A stretch of 64,000 nucleotides of DNA, taken from Phytohabitans rumicis. GTDB taxonomy: Bacteria > Actinomycetota > Actinomycetes > Mycobacteriales > Micromonosporaceae. Below are positions 29,260 to 38,105 of this stretch, one piece after another. The notes under the pieces are model-generated. The model was not told where the DNA came from, made no database searches, and saw only the letters and a program-made list of their open reading frames with translations. The stretch is taken from contig NZ_BLPG01000001.1 in NCBI RefSeq assembly GCF_011764445.1, positions 6,899,001 through 6,963,000 of the forward strand, written 5' to 3'. Numbering within the stretch: the stretch's first letter is position 1; the number at the start of each line of letters is the position of its first letter. The translations under genes were made by a program, and so were the position numbers.

Positions 29260-30104
29260 TGGCTGAGTCAACTATTGGATCGGGCCGTGGAGCCAAGTGG
29301 CGCTGGGGTGTGCTGGACCTGATCGTGGTCGTGTTCGCGCTGATCCCGGTGCTGTGGATCGCGTCGCTGTCGTTCAAGACGACCGCGACGCTGACCGACG
29401 GCAAGTTCATCCCGCGTGAGTGGACGCTGGAGAACTACCGCACGATCTTCCAGACCGACCAGTTCGTCCGCGCCCTGATCAACTCGATCGGCATCGCGCT
29501 GATCTCCACGCTGATCGCCGTGGTGCTGGGCACGATGGCGGCGTACGCGATCGCCCGGTTGGACTTCCCCGGCAAGGGAGCGCTGGTCGGCGTGTCCCTG
29601 CTGATCGCGATGTTTCCGCAGGTTTCGCTGATCTCGCCGCTGTTCGACATCGAGCGGCGGCTCGGCCTCTTCGACACCTGGCTGGGGCTGATCCTGCCGT
29701 ACATCACGTTCGCGCTGCCGCTGACGATCTACACGCTGTCGGCGTTCTTCAAGCAGATCCCGTGGGACCTGGAGAAGGCGGCCAAGATGGACGGTGCGAC
29801 CCAGGGCGAGGCGTTCCGCAAGGTGATCGCGCCGCTGGCCGCGCCGGGCGTGTTCACCACCGCGATCCTGGCGTTCATCTTCTGCTGGAACGACTTCCTG
29901 TTCGCGATCTCGCTCACCTCCACCGAGCGGTCCCGCACGGTACCGGCGGCGCTGTCGTTCTTCACCGGCGCGTCGCAGTTCGAGGACCCGACCGGGGCGA
30001 TCTCCGCGGCCGCCGTGGTGATCACGATCCCGATCATCCTGTTCGTGCTCTTCTTCCAGCGTCGCATCGTCTCGGGCCTGACGTCCGGCGCGGTTAAGGG
30101 GTGA
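29259..30104 (+). CDS. sugB: Sugar ABC importer permease SugB-like
   Basis: The 281-residue MalG-type permease has six helices and the EAA loop ([20 protein letters not shown]). Its ATG shares one base with the sugA stop. The typical late motif [19 protein letters not shown] is present. It forms the translocation channel with SugA. Confidence 0.9.
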   Translation: MAESTIGSGRGAKWRWGVLDLIVVVFALIPVLWIASLSFKTTATLTDGKFIPREWTLENYRTIFQTDQFVRALINSIGIALISTLIAVVLGTMAAYAIARLDFPGKGALVGVSLLIAMFPQVSLISPLFDIERRLGLFDTWLGLILPYITFALPLTIYTLSAFFKQIPWDLEKAAKMDGATQGEAFRKVIAPLAAPGVFTTAILAFIFCWNDFLFAISLTSTERSRTVPAALSFFTGASQFEDPTGAISAAAVVITIPIILFVLFFQRRIVSGLTSGAVKG

Positions 30105-30107
30105 CTC

Positions 30108-31310
30108 ATGGCCGACATCGTGCTGGACAAGGTGACCAAGCAGTTCCCGGACGGGACCGTGGCGGTCAATGAGGTCGACCTGGAGATCGCCGACGGCGAG
30201 TTCGTGATCCTGGTGGGCCCGTCGGGCTGCGGCAAGTCCACGCTGCTCAACATGATCGCCGGACTGGAGGACATCAGCTCCGGCGAGCTGCGCATCGCCG
30301 GCGACCGGGTCAACGAGAAGGCGCCCCGGGATCGGGACATCGCGATGGTGTTCCAGTCGTACGCCCTCTACCCGAACATGACCGTGCGGGAGAACATGGC
30401 CTTTCCGCTGCGGCTGGCCAAGCTGGACAAGGCCACGATCGACCAGAAGGTCGGCGAGGCGGCCAAGGTGCTGGAGCTGACCGAGCTGCTGGACCGCAAG
30501 CCGGCCAACCTGTCCGGCGGGCAGCGGCAGCGGGTGGCGATGGGCCGGGCGATCGTGCGCAGCCCCAAGGCGTTCCTGATGGACGAGCCACTGTCCAACC
30601 TGGACGCCAAGCTGCGGGTGCAGATGCGCACGGTCATCTCCCGCCTGCAGAAGCGGCTCGACACGACCACGGTGTACGTGACCCACGACCAGACCGAGGC
30701 GATGACGCTGGGCGACCGGGTGGTCGTCCTGCGGGCCGGCGTGGTGCAGCAGGTCGGCGACCCGCAGACGCTGTACGACCACCCGGCCAACCTGTTCGTC
30801 GCCGGGTTCATCGGCTCGCCGTCGATGAACTTCCTCGGCGCCCAGGTCAAGGACGGCAAGCTGGAGACGGCCCTGGGCGAGGCGCCCGTCGGCGAGCGGA
30901 TCCGGCGGCAGCTGGACAAGGGCGAGGTGCCCGCGGAGCTGATCATGGGCATCCGGCCGGAGCACTTCGAGGACGCGGCGCTGGTCGACGAGGCGACCCG
31001 GCAGCGGGGCATCGAGTTCGAGGCGCCGGTGGAGCTGGTCGAGTCGATGGGCTCCGACAAGTACGTCTACCTGACGGTGGAGGGCGAGCGCGCCACCTCC
31101 GCGGAGCTGGAGGAGCTGGCCGCCGACGCCGGCGCCGCCGACCTGCCCGCGGGCGGCGCCAACCTGGTGACACGGCTGTCCGCCGAGTCGCGGGTGGCGG
31201 AGGGGCGGCCCGCGAAGGTCTGGTTCAACCTGGAAAAGATCCACCTCTTCGACCCGACCGACGGCCGCAACGTCACCCTGCACGAGGGCAAGGCCGCCGG
31301 CGTCGCCTGA
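30108..31310 (+). CDS. sugC: Sugar ABC importer ATPase SugC/MsmK-like
   Basis: The 400-residue ATPase has Walker A VGPSGCGKST, a Q-loop MVFQSYALYPNMTV, signature LSGGQRQRVAMGRA, Walker B FLMDEPLSNLDA and switch His VTHDQTEAMTLGDR. The C-terminal TOBE/regulatory domain (about 235-400) marks the MalK/UgpC type, which in actinomycetes often serves several importers. It follows sugB by 3 bp. The gene is followed by repeat element E5. Confidence 0.93.
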   Translation: MADIVLDKVTKQFPDGTVAVNEVDLEIADGEFVILVGPSGCGKSTLLNMIAGLEDISSGELRIAGDRVNEKAPRDRDIAMVFQSYALYPNMTVRENMAFPLRLAKLDKATIDQKVGEAAKVLELTELLDRKPANLSGGQRQRVAMGRAIVRSPKAFLMDEPLSNLDAKLRVQMRTVISRLQKRLDTTTVYVTHDQTEAMTLGDRVVVLRAGVVQQVGDPQTLYDHPANLFVAGFIGSPSMNFLGAQVKDGKLETALGEAPVGERIRRQLDKGEVPAELIMGIRPEHFEDAALVDEATRQRGIEFEAPVELVESMGSDKYVYLTVEGERATSAELEELAADAGAADLPAGGANLVTRLSAESRVAEGRPAKVWFNLEKIHLFDPTDGRNVTLHEGKAAGVA

Positions 31311-31336
31311 GCACGCCGCCGCCGAGCCCTTGAGCC

Positions 31337-31416
31337 GTCGATCAAGGGCAAATGGTCGTGGTTTGATCTCCAATCCACAGCCGTTTGCCCTTGATCGACG
31401 CAAAATCCCTTGATCC
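31337..31416 (-). repeat. Intergenic 63-bp inverted-repeat element, copy E5 (core 31337-31399)
   Basis: An inverted copy lying between the convergent sugC and secreted-protein genes. The right half-site (31406-31419) runs into the stop codon of the leftward gene, so the element forms the 3' ends of both transcripts. Confidence 0.9.
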
Positions 31417-32244
31417 TCAGGTGGGGACCGTGGCGCAAACCACGTACGTGGTGATGCCGTACCGCACGGTCAGCGTGGTGTTGACGTAGTGCGTGGTCCA
31501 GTCCGAGAGACTGGAGATCGTCGAGCGGTCGACCAGCCAGCGGGTCGCGCCGCCGTGGGCCCAGCCGCCGCCCACCGCCAGGTTGAAGGTCGGGGTGCTG
31601 GAGCAGGTCGCGGCCAGGTTGACCGAGGTCCCGGGCTCGAGAATCGCGCTCCGGCTGACGACCTGGCGCCCGGGGAACACCGCGCAGACGGCGTAGGTGG
31701 TGACCGAGCGGCTGACCGTCGTGGCGTTGTACGGCATCACCGACCAGCCCTGCCCGGTGGTGGCGGGGCGGGAGGACATCACCGTGAACCGGGGGACGGG
31801 GTCGATGCGGTACCCGCCGCCGGTGTTCGACGTGCCGGTCGGGCACGCCTGCGTCACGTCCGGATTCGCGCCCGGCGCGACCGACGCGGTGCGGGAGACA
31901 AACGTCCGCCCGTCGATGCTGGCGCAGACCGCGAAGACGTCGACCGTCTGGGTCGTGCCGAGCGTGTTGAGGGCACTGAGGAACCACCCGTTGCTGTTCG
32001 TCGACGGCCGCGAGGCGTCGATGATCACGTCGTTGACGGTGCTGGCAGAGAACCCGCCGCTGATCGCGACGCCCCAGCTCTGGCAGTTGACGGTGATCGT
32101 GCCCGACGCGCTCGGCGCCAGCGTGAGCGTCCCGCGCCGGGTTTCCATGGCGCGCAGGTCCGCCTCGGCGGCACCGGCGCCGGCCACCGACACGAGAATC
32201 GCCGCTGCCACGACGACGGCCAGCCGGCCTGTGGTGTGCATCAT
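31417..32244 (-). CDS. Secreted protein with internal repeated domain, hypothetical
   Basis: The 275-residue product has a signal peptide (LAVVVAAAILVSVAGAGAAEA). The mature part repeats a pattern of about 90 residues: a CPTG/CQSW Cys, GGG or SGGF, a W in GWFLSA, GWSVMP or DWTTHY, and an ending TYAVCA or TYVVCA. That makes roughly three beta-rich domains, each with two Cys. No family is recognised. GAGGAGG precedes two adjacent ATGs (32244 and 32241). It is translated from the same message as the CBM2-like gene upstream. Confidence 0.75.
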   Translation of the reverse strand: MMHTTGRLAVVVAAAILVSVAGAGAAEADLRAMETRRGTLTLAPSASGTITVNCQSWGVAISGGFSASTVNDVIIDASRPSTNSNGWFLSALNTLGTTQTVDVFAVCASIDGRTFVSRTASVAPGANPDVTQACPTGTSNTGGGYRIDPVPRFTVMSSRPATTGQGWSVMPYNATTVSRSVTTYAVCAVFPGRQVVSRSAILEPGTSVNLAATCSSTPTFNLAVGGGWAHGGATRWLVDRSTISSLSDWTTHYVNTTLTVRYGITTYVVCATVPT

Positions 32245-32252
32245 CGACCTCC

Positions 32253-32711
32253 TCAACCGGTCTCAAGGCTGTATGCGGTGCACCAGAATTGGTTCGGGGT
32301 CATCTTTGTCCCGGGTGTGGCCCGGACCGCGATGAACCCGAACGACGTCGAGCCACCCGGGTTGAGTACCGCGTTGTAGGACGCGTTCTCGAAGTCGGTC
32401 GGCCTGTTCGGCACGCGCGTCGCGTTCCAGACCGACGTGACGGTGATGAAGCCGACGGGCATGACGAGGTCGATCCGCCATCCCGTGGTCTTGACGGATC
32501 CGGTGTTGGTCACGATGATCTCGGCCTGGAACCCGGGCGTGTCGGTGGGCGGCGGTGGCCAGAACGCCGCCACCCGGTACGTGGCCCCGCACCTGGTCAG
32601 CGCGTACGCGTTGGTGGCCAGCGCGGGCACCGCGATCAGGGCGAGCAACACCGTGACGAGCGCGAGCGCGTACCGACGGGTACGGCGAGGTCGCGGTGGC
32701 GGGTCAGCCAT
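32253..32711 (-). CDS. Secreted CBM2-like (cellulose-binding type) protein
   Basis: The 152-residue product has a basic start, an export helix (LALVTVLLALIAVPALATNA), then a single domain resembling CBM2: RCGATYRVAAFWP, GFQAEIIVTNTGSVKTTGW, SVWNATR and NPGGSTSFGFIAV. Trp residues in GW and SVWNA are those that usually bind crystalline cellulose. There is no catalytic domain. The ATG at 32711 has GGAAGGAG upstream, which is locked in a hairpin (32717-32755). The next gene starts 8 bp after its stop. Confidence 0.75.
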   Translation of the reverse strand: MADPPPRPRRTRRYALALVTVLLALIAVPALATNAYALTRCGATYRVAAFWPPPPTDTPGFQAEIIVTNTGSVKTTGWRIDLVMPVGFITVTSVWNATRVPNRPTDFENASYNAVLNPGGSTSFGFIAVRATPGTKMTPNQFWCTAYSLETG

Positions 32712-32716
32712 GGGCA

Positions 32717-32755
32717 CTCCTTCCATGCGGGGCGATACGCCCAGCATGGAAGGAG
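32717..32755 (-). promoter_or_regulatory. Hairpin covering the ribosome binding site of the CBM2-like gene
   Basis: Arms 32717-32728 and 32744-32755 are perfect 12-bp complements. Inside, 32730-32734 pairs with 32738-32742 around a 3-nt loop, making about 17 pairs with one unpaired base on each side. In the leftward message, the GGAAGGAG binding site lies in the 3' arm and is paired with CTCCTTCC. This would hide the site, although it could also act as a terminator for the upstream aminotransferase gene. Direct repeats of CGTTCATCGA lie just beyond (32757-32766, 32780-32789). Confidence 0.75.
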
Positions 32756-32795
32756 GCGTTCATCGAATTTGCATCGCGACGTTCATCGATAGGCG

Positions 32796-34061
32796 TCAGT
32801 TGGCGGAGGCCGCCAGGCGGGAGCGGCTGCGGGGGTACGGGATGAGGTTGTCGGGCTCCGGGGACGCACTGGACAGGCTGGACAGGCCGTAGCGGTCGTC
32901 GGTCAGCGGGTCGGGCGAGGAGTAGCGCTCCGCCTCGCCGTGCAGGTAGCGGCCGTAGCTGAGCATGCCGTCGACCAGTTGCCGTACGTCGTCCGTCGGG
33001 CGGACCACGAAGCGGAGGAACTGGCTGGTCATGCCCAGCTTGTTGCCGCACTCCCGGACGTAGAGCCCGTGCCGGCTCAGCAGGAAGTCGCGCAGGTCCA
33101 CCCCGCTCCAGCCGGGCGGCAGCTTGACGAGCAGGAAGTTGCCCTGCGACGGGAAGACGGTCAGCCCGGGGACGCGGTTCAGTTCGTCGGCCATCGAGTA
33201 CCGGTCGCGGGCCAGCAGCCGCAGGCTCTCCCGGTACTCGGTCTCGTAGTCCTGGATCATGTGGACCACGGTCTCGGCGAGCGAGTTGAGGTTCCACTTC
33301 GGCAGGACCTTCGCGATCTTGCCGGCGATCTGCGGGTTGGCCACCAGGTAGCCGAACCGGATGCCGTGCAGGCCGAAGTTCTTGCCCAGGCTCTTGAGTA
33401 CCACCACGTTGGGGCGGATCGCCGCGTCCGGTGCGATCGACGGCTGCCGCTCGGCCTCGACGAAGTCGATGAACGACTCGTCCACGACCACCAGGTCCAG
33501 GTCGGTGAGGGCGTCGACGAAGCGCAGCACTTCGCGGCGGGGCAGGAAGCCGCCGTCCGGGTTGTTCGGGTTGCAGATCACCGCCACCCGGGAGCCGCGG
33601 CTGCGGATGAACGCGACGTATTCCTCCAGGTCGAGGGCGTAGCCGTCGGCCTCCTGGAGCGGATACATGTCGACCCGCTTGCCGGTCTCCAGCGGCTGGT
33701 CGGTCCAGCGGCCGAAGGTCGGGATCGGGATCGCGATGCTCTCTTTGATCATTAGGTGGTCGAGCCAGGTGATCAGCTCGGTCGAGCCGTTCGCCATCGC
33801 GACGGTCTGCGGGTGCAGGCCGAGGACGCTGCACAGCTTGGCGGTGATCGAGCCGGAGTCGCTCGGGTAGTACTTAAGGATCGACTCCAGGTTCTGCGAC
33901 AGCGCGGCGAACATCTCGGGCGTGGGGAAGTACGGGTTGCACGGGATGCAGAAGTCGACAATCGGGGTGCTGCCCTCTCCCATGCTCCTGCTCAGCGCGA
34001 ACACCGACGGGCTGTGCGCGCCCGTGCGCAGCAGACCAAGGTCGACGTTTCCGTGACGCAC
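32796..34061 (-). CDS. Class I/II PLP-dependent aminotransferase (HisC-like)
   Basis: The 421-residue fold-type I enzyme shows VDFCIPCNPYFPTPEMF, ANGSTELITWLDHLM, AVICNPNNPDGGFLPRREVL, VVDESFIDFVEAE, the PLP Lys in LKSLGKNFGLHGIRFGYLV and a late Arg in FLRFVVRP. It resembles histidinol-phosphate and threonine-phosphate aminotransferases, but has extra N- and C-terminal tails, and the substrate is uncertain. GTG 34061 was chosen because GGGAGG lies just before it; a start at 34112 would read through that site. Confidence 0.85.
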   Translation of the reverse strand: MRHGNVDLGLLRTGAHSPSVFALSRSMGEGSTPIVDFCIPCNPYFPTPEMFAALSQNLESILKYYPSDSGSITAKLCSVLGLHPQTVAMANGSTELITWLDHLMIKESIAIPIPTFGRWTDQPLETGKRVDMYPLQEADGYALDLEEYVAFIRSRGSRVAVICNPNNPDGGFLPRREVLRFVDALTDLDLVVVDESFIDFVEAERQPSIAPDAAIRPNVVVLKSLGKNFGLHGIRFGYLVANPQIAGKIAKVLPKWNLNSLAETVVHMIQDYETEYRESLRLLARDRYSMADELNRVPGLTVFPSQGNFLLVKLPPGWSGVDLRDFLLSRHGLYVRECGNKLGMTSQFLRFVVRPTDDVRQLVDGMLSYGRYLHGEAERYSSPDPLTDDRYGLSSLSSASPEPDNLIPYPRSRSRLAASAN

Positions 34062-34166
34062 GGATACCTCCCTGAAATGGCCAGTGTCGTGGGGCGGTAC
34101 GGGACACTCCACGAGCCTGGTTCAAACCAACAGAAAGGTTTAAGACGGACCTAATGAGACTCCGAG

Positions 34167-36017
34167 CTAAGAAAGTGCCAAAGCGAGGGCCGCCGTCGAG
34201 GTGAAGTCGATAGCCGGCTCCGAACTGGGCCAGGCCCGCACGTCGTCCAGGTAGCGGGCGTCCGGCCGATCGTACGCGGCGAAGCGGTTGACGCCGTCCG
34301 CCGGGCACGCGTTGGCGCCGTCCGGGATGCCGATGAACTCGAAGTTCTCCGCGCCGTTCGGTCCGTTGACCACCGCGCCGCGGACAATAGCCATCCCAGG
34401 GGCACCCCGGACCCCGAGGCCGGACAGGTTCGCCACCTGGTGCTGCGGGCACTGCGGGTACGTCGTGCCGGCGCCGATCATCAGGGACGTGCCCCACGCG
34501 TTGGCGCCGAACGCGAAGTTGCGCTGCCGGGTGCCGAAGTCGTCGTACGCCCGGGAGCCGGTCAGCCGCCGGTAGAGCTGCGCGGTCGCCGCGTACCCGA
34601 AGCTGCGGGTCGCCGCGTCGAACTGGGTGACGTCGACCGCGTGGCCCAGCGGGTTGCCGGCCGCGGCCTCGACGCCGCTGTCCAGTTGGCGCCGCAGGTC
34701 GGCGATGAGCCGGTCGGCCAGGGCGGAGCCGTGCAGCAGCGGCACCAGGTCCGCGTGGGCTAGCGCGCTGGTGTCGTACAGGTTCAAGGTGTCCCAGGGC
34801 GAGGTGTCCAGGTACGCGCGGGCCCAGCCGGCCGCCTCCCGGGTCCACCGGTCGGCGCGCGGGTCGCCCAGCGCGGTCGCGGCCAGGGCGAGCTGGGTCG
34901 CGCCCAGCTCCATGTCGTCCTGCCAGGAGTCCTCCGGGTAGTACGCGTGCGGGAACGCGGTGACCAGCTCGCCGACGTCGGTGGTGCGCGCCTGGGCGTA
35001 CACGGAGGCGGCCTCGGTCAGCCAGCGCCGCGCCTCGCCGCGGTCGCCGCGCCCGGCGGCGAGCTGGGCGGCCAGCGCGAACGCCGCGGACACCCGTCCG
35101 GCGAGGTTGGGGCTCACCGGCTCGCCGGCCGGGGCGGCGGGGAAGACCGGGCGGTACTTGATGAACTGGTACGCGTCGCCGGGCCCGGTCTGCAGCGCGT
35201 CGTCGGCCTCGGGCAGCCGCCACACGTCGTGGTCGCCCAGGAAGCCGAACTCCTCGCTGCCGGTGCCGATGCCGACCTGCACGTAGAGGGTGCGCCCGTC
35301 CCACATCTTGTCCAGCCAGCGCAGCCCGTGGGTGGTCTCCCGGCGCAGCGACGCGGGCCCGCCGGTGGTCCGCTGCACGTACAGCAGCTCGGTCAGCGCG
35401 TACGCGGAGGCATGGGTGAACTTGACGAAGTCGCCGGCGTCGAACCAGCCGCCCTCCACGTCCACCGGCCCGGCGCCGGCCCGCGGTTGCAGCGGCGCCG
35501 CCGGCACGTCACCCCCGTCGCCGGCGAAGACCGGCGGCTCGTAGACGGTCGCCCGCCGGTCGGTCAGGTGCGAGGGCCGCCGGTTCAGTTCTCCGGGTAC
35601 GACATCCGCGCCGTCCCGCTGGACCTGGAAGAAGTTGACGGTGTCGGCGACCAGCGGGGCGAAGAGCTTGTCGGGGGAGTCGACCCGGAATTTCGGCGAT
35701 TCCGCGCCGGCGACCCGCACGCGATAGGTGCCCGGGGTCCGGACGGCGGACAGGTCGATGGGGTGCACGGCGGTGTAGGCGGTGCTCCACGCGCCGGCGT
35801 TCGCCCCGACCCGGCCGGTGTGGACGTCCCGCCCGCGCTCGTCCACCACCGAGAAGCGCGCGCCCGGGGCGGGCCGCGGTGCCAGCAGGTACGCCGTCTT
35901 CGACTCGCCGGTGGCGTACCCGACCTGGTCGACGCGGACCAGGCCGGGGGATGCGTGTGCCGAGGCGGGTGCGGGAGCGGCGACCAGGACCAGGCACAGT
36001 GCCAACAGTGCGCGCAT
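34167..36017 (-). CDS. Secreted GH9 endoglucanase
   Basis: The 616-residue enzyme has a signal peptide (residues 1-22), an N-terminal CelD-type Ig-like domain (about 25-110, VRVDQVGYATGESKTAYLLA) and a GH9 (alpha/alpha)6 domain. Catalytic features are visible: GGWFDAGDFVKF (base Asp) near residue 190, and the acid Glu in SSEPAIDFTSTAALALAL at the very end. It hydrolyses beta-1,4-glucan outside the cell. No carbohydrate-binding module is attached. Upstream, TGGGAGCGG just before the ATG resembles half of a CelR operator but also serves as ribosome binding site. Confidence 0.92.
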   Translation of the reverse strand: MRALLALCLVLVAAPAPASAHASPGLVRVDQVGYATGESKTAYLLAPRPAPGARFSVVDERGRDVHTGRVGANAGAWSTAYTAVHPIDLSAVRTPGTYRVRVAGAESPKFRVDSPDKLFAPLVADTVNFFQVQRDGADVVPGELNRRPSHLTDRRATVYEPPVFAGDGGDVPAAPLQPRAGAGPVDVEGGWFDAGDFVKFTHASAYALTELLYVQRTTGGPASLRRETTHGLRWLDKMWDGRTLYVQVGIGTGSEEFGFLGDHDVWRLPEADDALQTGPGDAYQFIKYRPVFPAAPAGEPVSPNLAGRVSAAFALAAQLAAGRGDRGEARRWLTEAASVYAQARTTDVGELVTAFPHAYYPEDSWQDDMELGATQLALAATALGDPRADRWTREAAGWARAYLDTSPWDTLNLYDTSALAHADLVPLLHGSALADRLIADLRRQLDSGVEAAAGNPLGHAVDVTQFDAATRSFGYAATAQLYRRLTGSRAYDDFGTRQRNFAFGANAWGTSLMIGAGTTYPQCPQHQVANLSGLGVRGAPGMAIVRGAVVNGPNGAENFEFIGIPDGANACPADGVNRFAAYDRPDARYLDDVRAWPSSEPAIDFTSTAALALALS

Positions 36018-36046
36018 GAGCCGCTCCCATCCGTTAGACAGTTAGG

Positions 36047-37930
36047 TTACCTATCTAAGGTGATGGCGGGCACCTCCGTCAATGCCGTCACGAGATCGGT
36101 GAGCACGGACAGGCCGTCCTCGCTCAGCACCGACTCGGGGTGGAACTGCACCCCGGCGAAGCGTGGCCCGCGCAGCGCGTGCACCGCCCCGTCGGCCGGA
36201 TCCCGGGCCACTTCGACCGGCCCGTACGCCGTGGCCAGCAGGTCGGCGTCGGCCAGCGCGGTGAACGTGGAGTAGAAGCCCACCCGGCAGGTGCGCCCGA
36301 ACAGGTCGATCTCCCGCTGCAACCCCTGGTACGGCGCGTCCCGCCGGTGCAGCCGCAGCCCGAGCAGCCCGGCCAGGATCTGCTGCCCCAGGCACACCGC
36401 CAGCAGCGGCGCCCCGCTGTGCAGGCGGGCGGCGATCAGGTCGCGCATCGCCGCCATCTTCGGGTCGTCCACGACGGTCGGGTCCCCAGGCCCGGGCCCG
36501 GCCACGACCAGGTCGAACTCGCCGACCGAGCCGTGCTCCGTCCACGGCCGGCGGGTCACCACCAGGCCCAGCGACCGCATCTGGTGCGCCAGCATGCCGG
36601 TGAACGTGTCCTCCGCGTCCACGATCAGCACCCGCGGCGCGCCGTCCACCGTGTCGGTTCCTCGGCGCTCGTCCAGCCAGAAGCGGGCCAGCCGTGCGTT
36701 GCGGTCGATCAGAGCCGCCCGGACATCCGGGTCGTCCGCAAGGCGTACCCCTGACTCGCTGGACTGCCGGGGAGCCGCAGCCGGCCGCAGACCCAGCGCG
36801 GCGAGGACGCCGGCGGCCTTGATGTGTGTCTCGGCGACCTCGCCGGCGGCGGTCGAGTGGCGGACCAGCGTGGCGCCCACCGGCACCCGCAACCGGCCGT
36901 CCGGGGTCAGCTCCGCGGTCCGGATGAGGATCGGCGCGTCCAGCGTCTGCCGGCCGGCCTCGTCGTTCCCGAGCAGCGCGAGCACGCCCGCGTAGTAGCG
37001 CCGGCCCCGCCCCTCGTGCCGGGCGATCACCCGGAAGGCGTTCTCGATCGGGCTGCCGGTGACCGTCGGCGCGAACATCGTCTCCCGCAGCACCTCCCGC
37101 ACGTCCCGCGAGCCGCGCCCGGCCAGCAGGTACTCGGTGTGGGTCAGGTGCGCCATCTCCTTCAGGTACGGCCCGACCACCTGGCCGCCGTGCTCGGCGA
37201 CCGTGGCCATCATCTTCAGTTCCTCGTCGAGCACCATGTACAGCTCGTCGATCTCCTTCGGATCGGCCAGGAACCGCAGCAGCGCGTCCCGGTCAGCCGG
37301 TCCGTCCGGGTGCCGGAACGTGCCGCTGATCGGGTTCATCATCACCAGGCCGTCCTCGACGCTGACGTGCCGCTCCGGGGTCGCCCCGACCAGTGTGCGG
37401 GTGCCGGTGTGCACCACGAACGTCCAGTACGCGCCGCGCTCGTGCAGCAGCAGCCGCCGGAACGCCGCCAGCGCCGCGCGCAGCGGGTGGTCGACGCGTG
37501 CGGTGTAGGTGCGGTGGATGACGAAGTTGGCCCCCTCGCCCCGGCCGATCTCGTCCCGCAGCACCGCGCCCACGGTGTCCGCGTACTCCTCGTCGGAGAT
37601 GTCAAAACCCCCGTCGCGGGCGGCGACGGGGGCTTGCGGGAGCGCGGCCAGGGCCGCGGCGAGCGGGACCTCCGCGGTGGTCGCGATGGCCAGGCACTCC
37701 AGCGGGGCGCCGTCGTCGACGCACGCGAAGCCACGTTCGGTGATCTGCCGGTACGGGACCAGCGCGAGCGTGCGTGGTCCGGGCTGGCCGGGCGGTAGGG
37801 GGATGTCGGCGAGCCGGTCGGCGGTGGTCACGTCGCCGGTGAAGACCTCGATATGTTCCGCGCCTTCCCGGCGCAGGAGCGCGAAAGGGGGCGGGGTGTC
37901 CGCCGTCAGGAGCTTGGTCAACAGATCCAT
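36047..37930 (-). CDS. trpEG: Anthranilate synthase, fused TrpE-TrpG
   Basis: The 627-residue fusion has a chorismate-binding TrpE-like part (about 1-410; GATPERHVSVEDGLVMMNPI, SGTFRHP, APTVTGSPIENAFRVI, ILIRTAELTPDG) and a class I glutamine amidotransferase part (about 430-620; VAGPGPGDP, nucleophile Cys in LAVCLGQQIL, His-Glu in GVQFHPESVLSEDG). Fused enzymes of this type include TrpEG and phenazine PhzE. The Trp-Trp leader upstream argues for anthranilate and tryptophan supply. The product PhzE makes cannot be excluded from sequence alone. Confidence 0.9.
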   Translation of the reverse strand: MDLLTKLLTADTPPPFALLRREGAEHIEVFTGDVTTADRLADIPLPPGQPGPRTLALVPYRQITERGFACVDDGAPLECLAIATTAEVPLAAALAALPQAPVAARDGGFDISDEEYADTVGAVLRDEIGRGEGANFVIHRTYTARVDHPLRAALAAFRRLLLHERGAYWTFVVHTGTRTLVGATPERHVSVEDGLVMMNPISGTFRHPDGPADRDALLRFLADPKEIDELYMVLDEELKMMATVAEHGGQVVGPYLKEMAHLTHTEYLLAGRGSRDVREVLRETMFAPTVTGSPIENAFRVIARHEGRGRRYYAGVLALLGNDEAGRQTLDAPILIRTAELTPDGRLRVPVGATLVRHSTAAGEVAETHIKAAGVLAALGLRPAAAPRQSSESGVRLADDPDVRAALIDRNARLARFWLDERRGTDTVDGAPRVLIVDAEDTFTGMLAHQMRSLGLVVTRRPWTEHGSVGEFDLVVAGPGPGDPTVVDDPKMAAMRDLIAARLHSGAPLLAVCLGQQILAGLLGLRLHRRDAPYQGLQREIDLFGRTCRVGFYSTFTALADADLLATAYGPVEVARDPADGAVHALRGPRFAGVQFHPESVLSEDGLSVLTDLVTALTEVPAITLDR

Positions 37931-37993
37931 CCGTACATTCCTTCGGGTCGGGAGCCGCTTCGTGGCGGACAGCCGGTGCGTCGGAATGCAGGG

Positions 37994-38059
37994 GCGGCCG
38001 CCTCGGTGGGCGGCCGCGTGGGTGTTACGCGCGGATTGAGTGGGCCGCCGGAATGGCGG
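37994..38059 (-). promoter_or_regulatory. Trp attenuator: terminator and alternative pairing
   Basis: A perfect 9-bp terminator stem (37994-38002 with 38009-38017, GCGGCCGCC) follows the leader-peptide stop by 7 nt. Inside the leader, 38045-38049 pairs with 38055-38059. The segment 38043-38049 (GGCCGCC) can instead pair with 38009-38015, the first-transcribed arm of the terminator. A ribosome stalled at the Trp codons (38061-38066) would favour that antiterminator. There is no U-tract, as is common in actinomycetes. Confidence 0.8.
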
Positions 38060-38087
38060 ACCACCAGGAGTTCAATCGCGCGGACAT
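38025..38087 (-). CDS. trpL: trp leader peptide (20 residues, tandem Trp)
   Basis: The short frame encodes MSARLNSWWSAIPAAHSIRA and then stops. Two adjacent Trp codons sit mid-peptide and are followed by a PAAH motif, which is like Streptomyces trp leaders as known to me. It lies 94 bp before the trpEG start with attenuator structures in between. No strong ribosome binding site is visible, and the transcript may be leaderless. Its ATG is only 18 bp from the divergent ATG of the sugar-kinase gene. Confidence 0.85.
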   Translation of the reverse strand: MSARLNSWWSAIPAAHSIRA

Positions 38088-38105
38088 GTCGAGCAGAGTA
38101 ACAGC

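Noticed and set aside
29268-31403. 711-residue open frame on the minus strand over sugB and sugC
   Set aside because: It lies antisense to two well-recognised importer genes, is rich in Arg/His/Gln as expected of a high-GC shadow frame, and has no family likeness.
36020-36032. CelR operator upstream of GH9
   Set aside because: Only the first eight bases match the 14-bp palindrome; the second half is wrong, and the match is explained by the ribosome binding site.
36035-36060. DtxR/iron-box-like palindrome between GH9 and trpEG
   Set aside because: TAGGT and ACCTA arms are present but the flanks do not match the 19-bp iron-box consensus, and it overlaps the end of the trpEG coding sequence.
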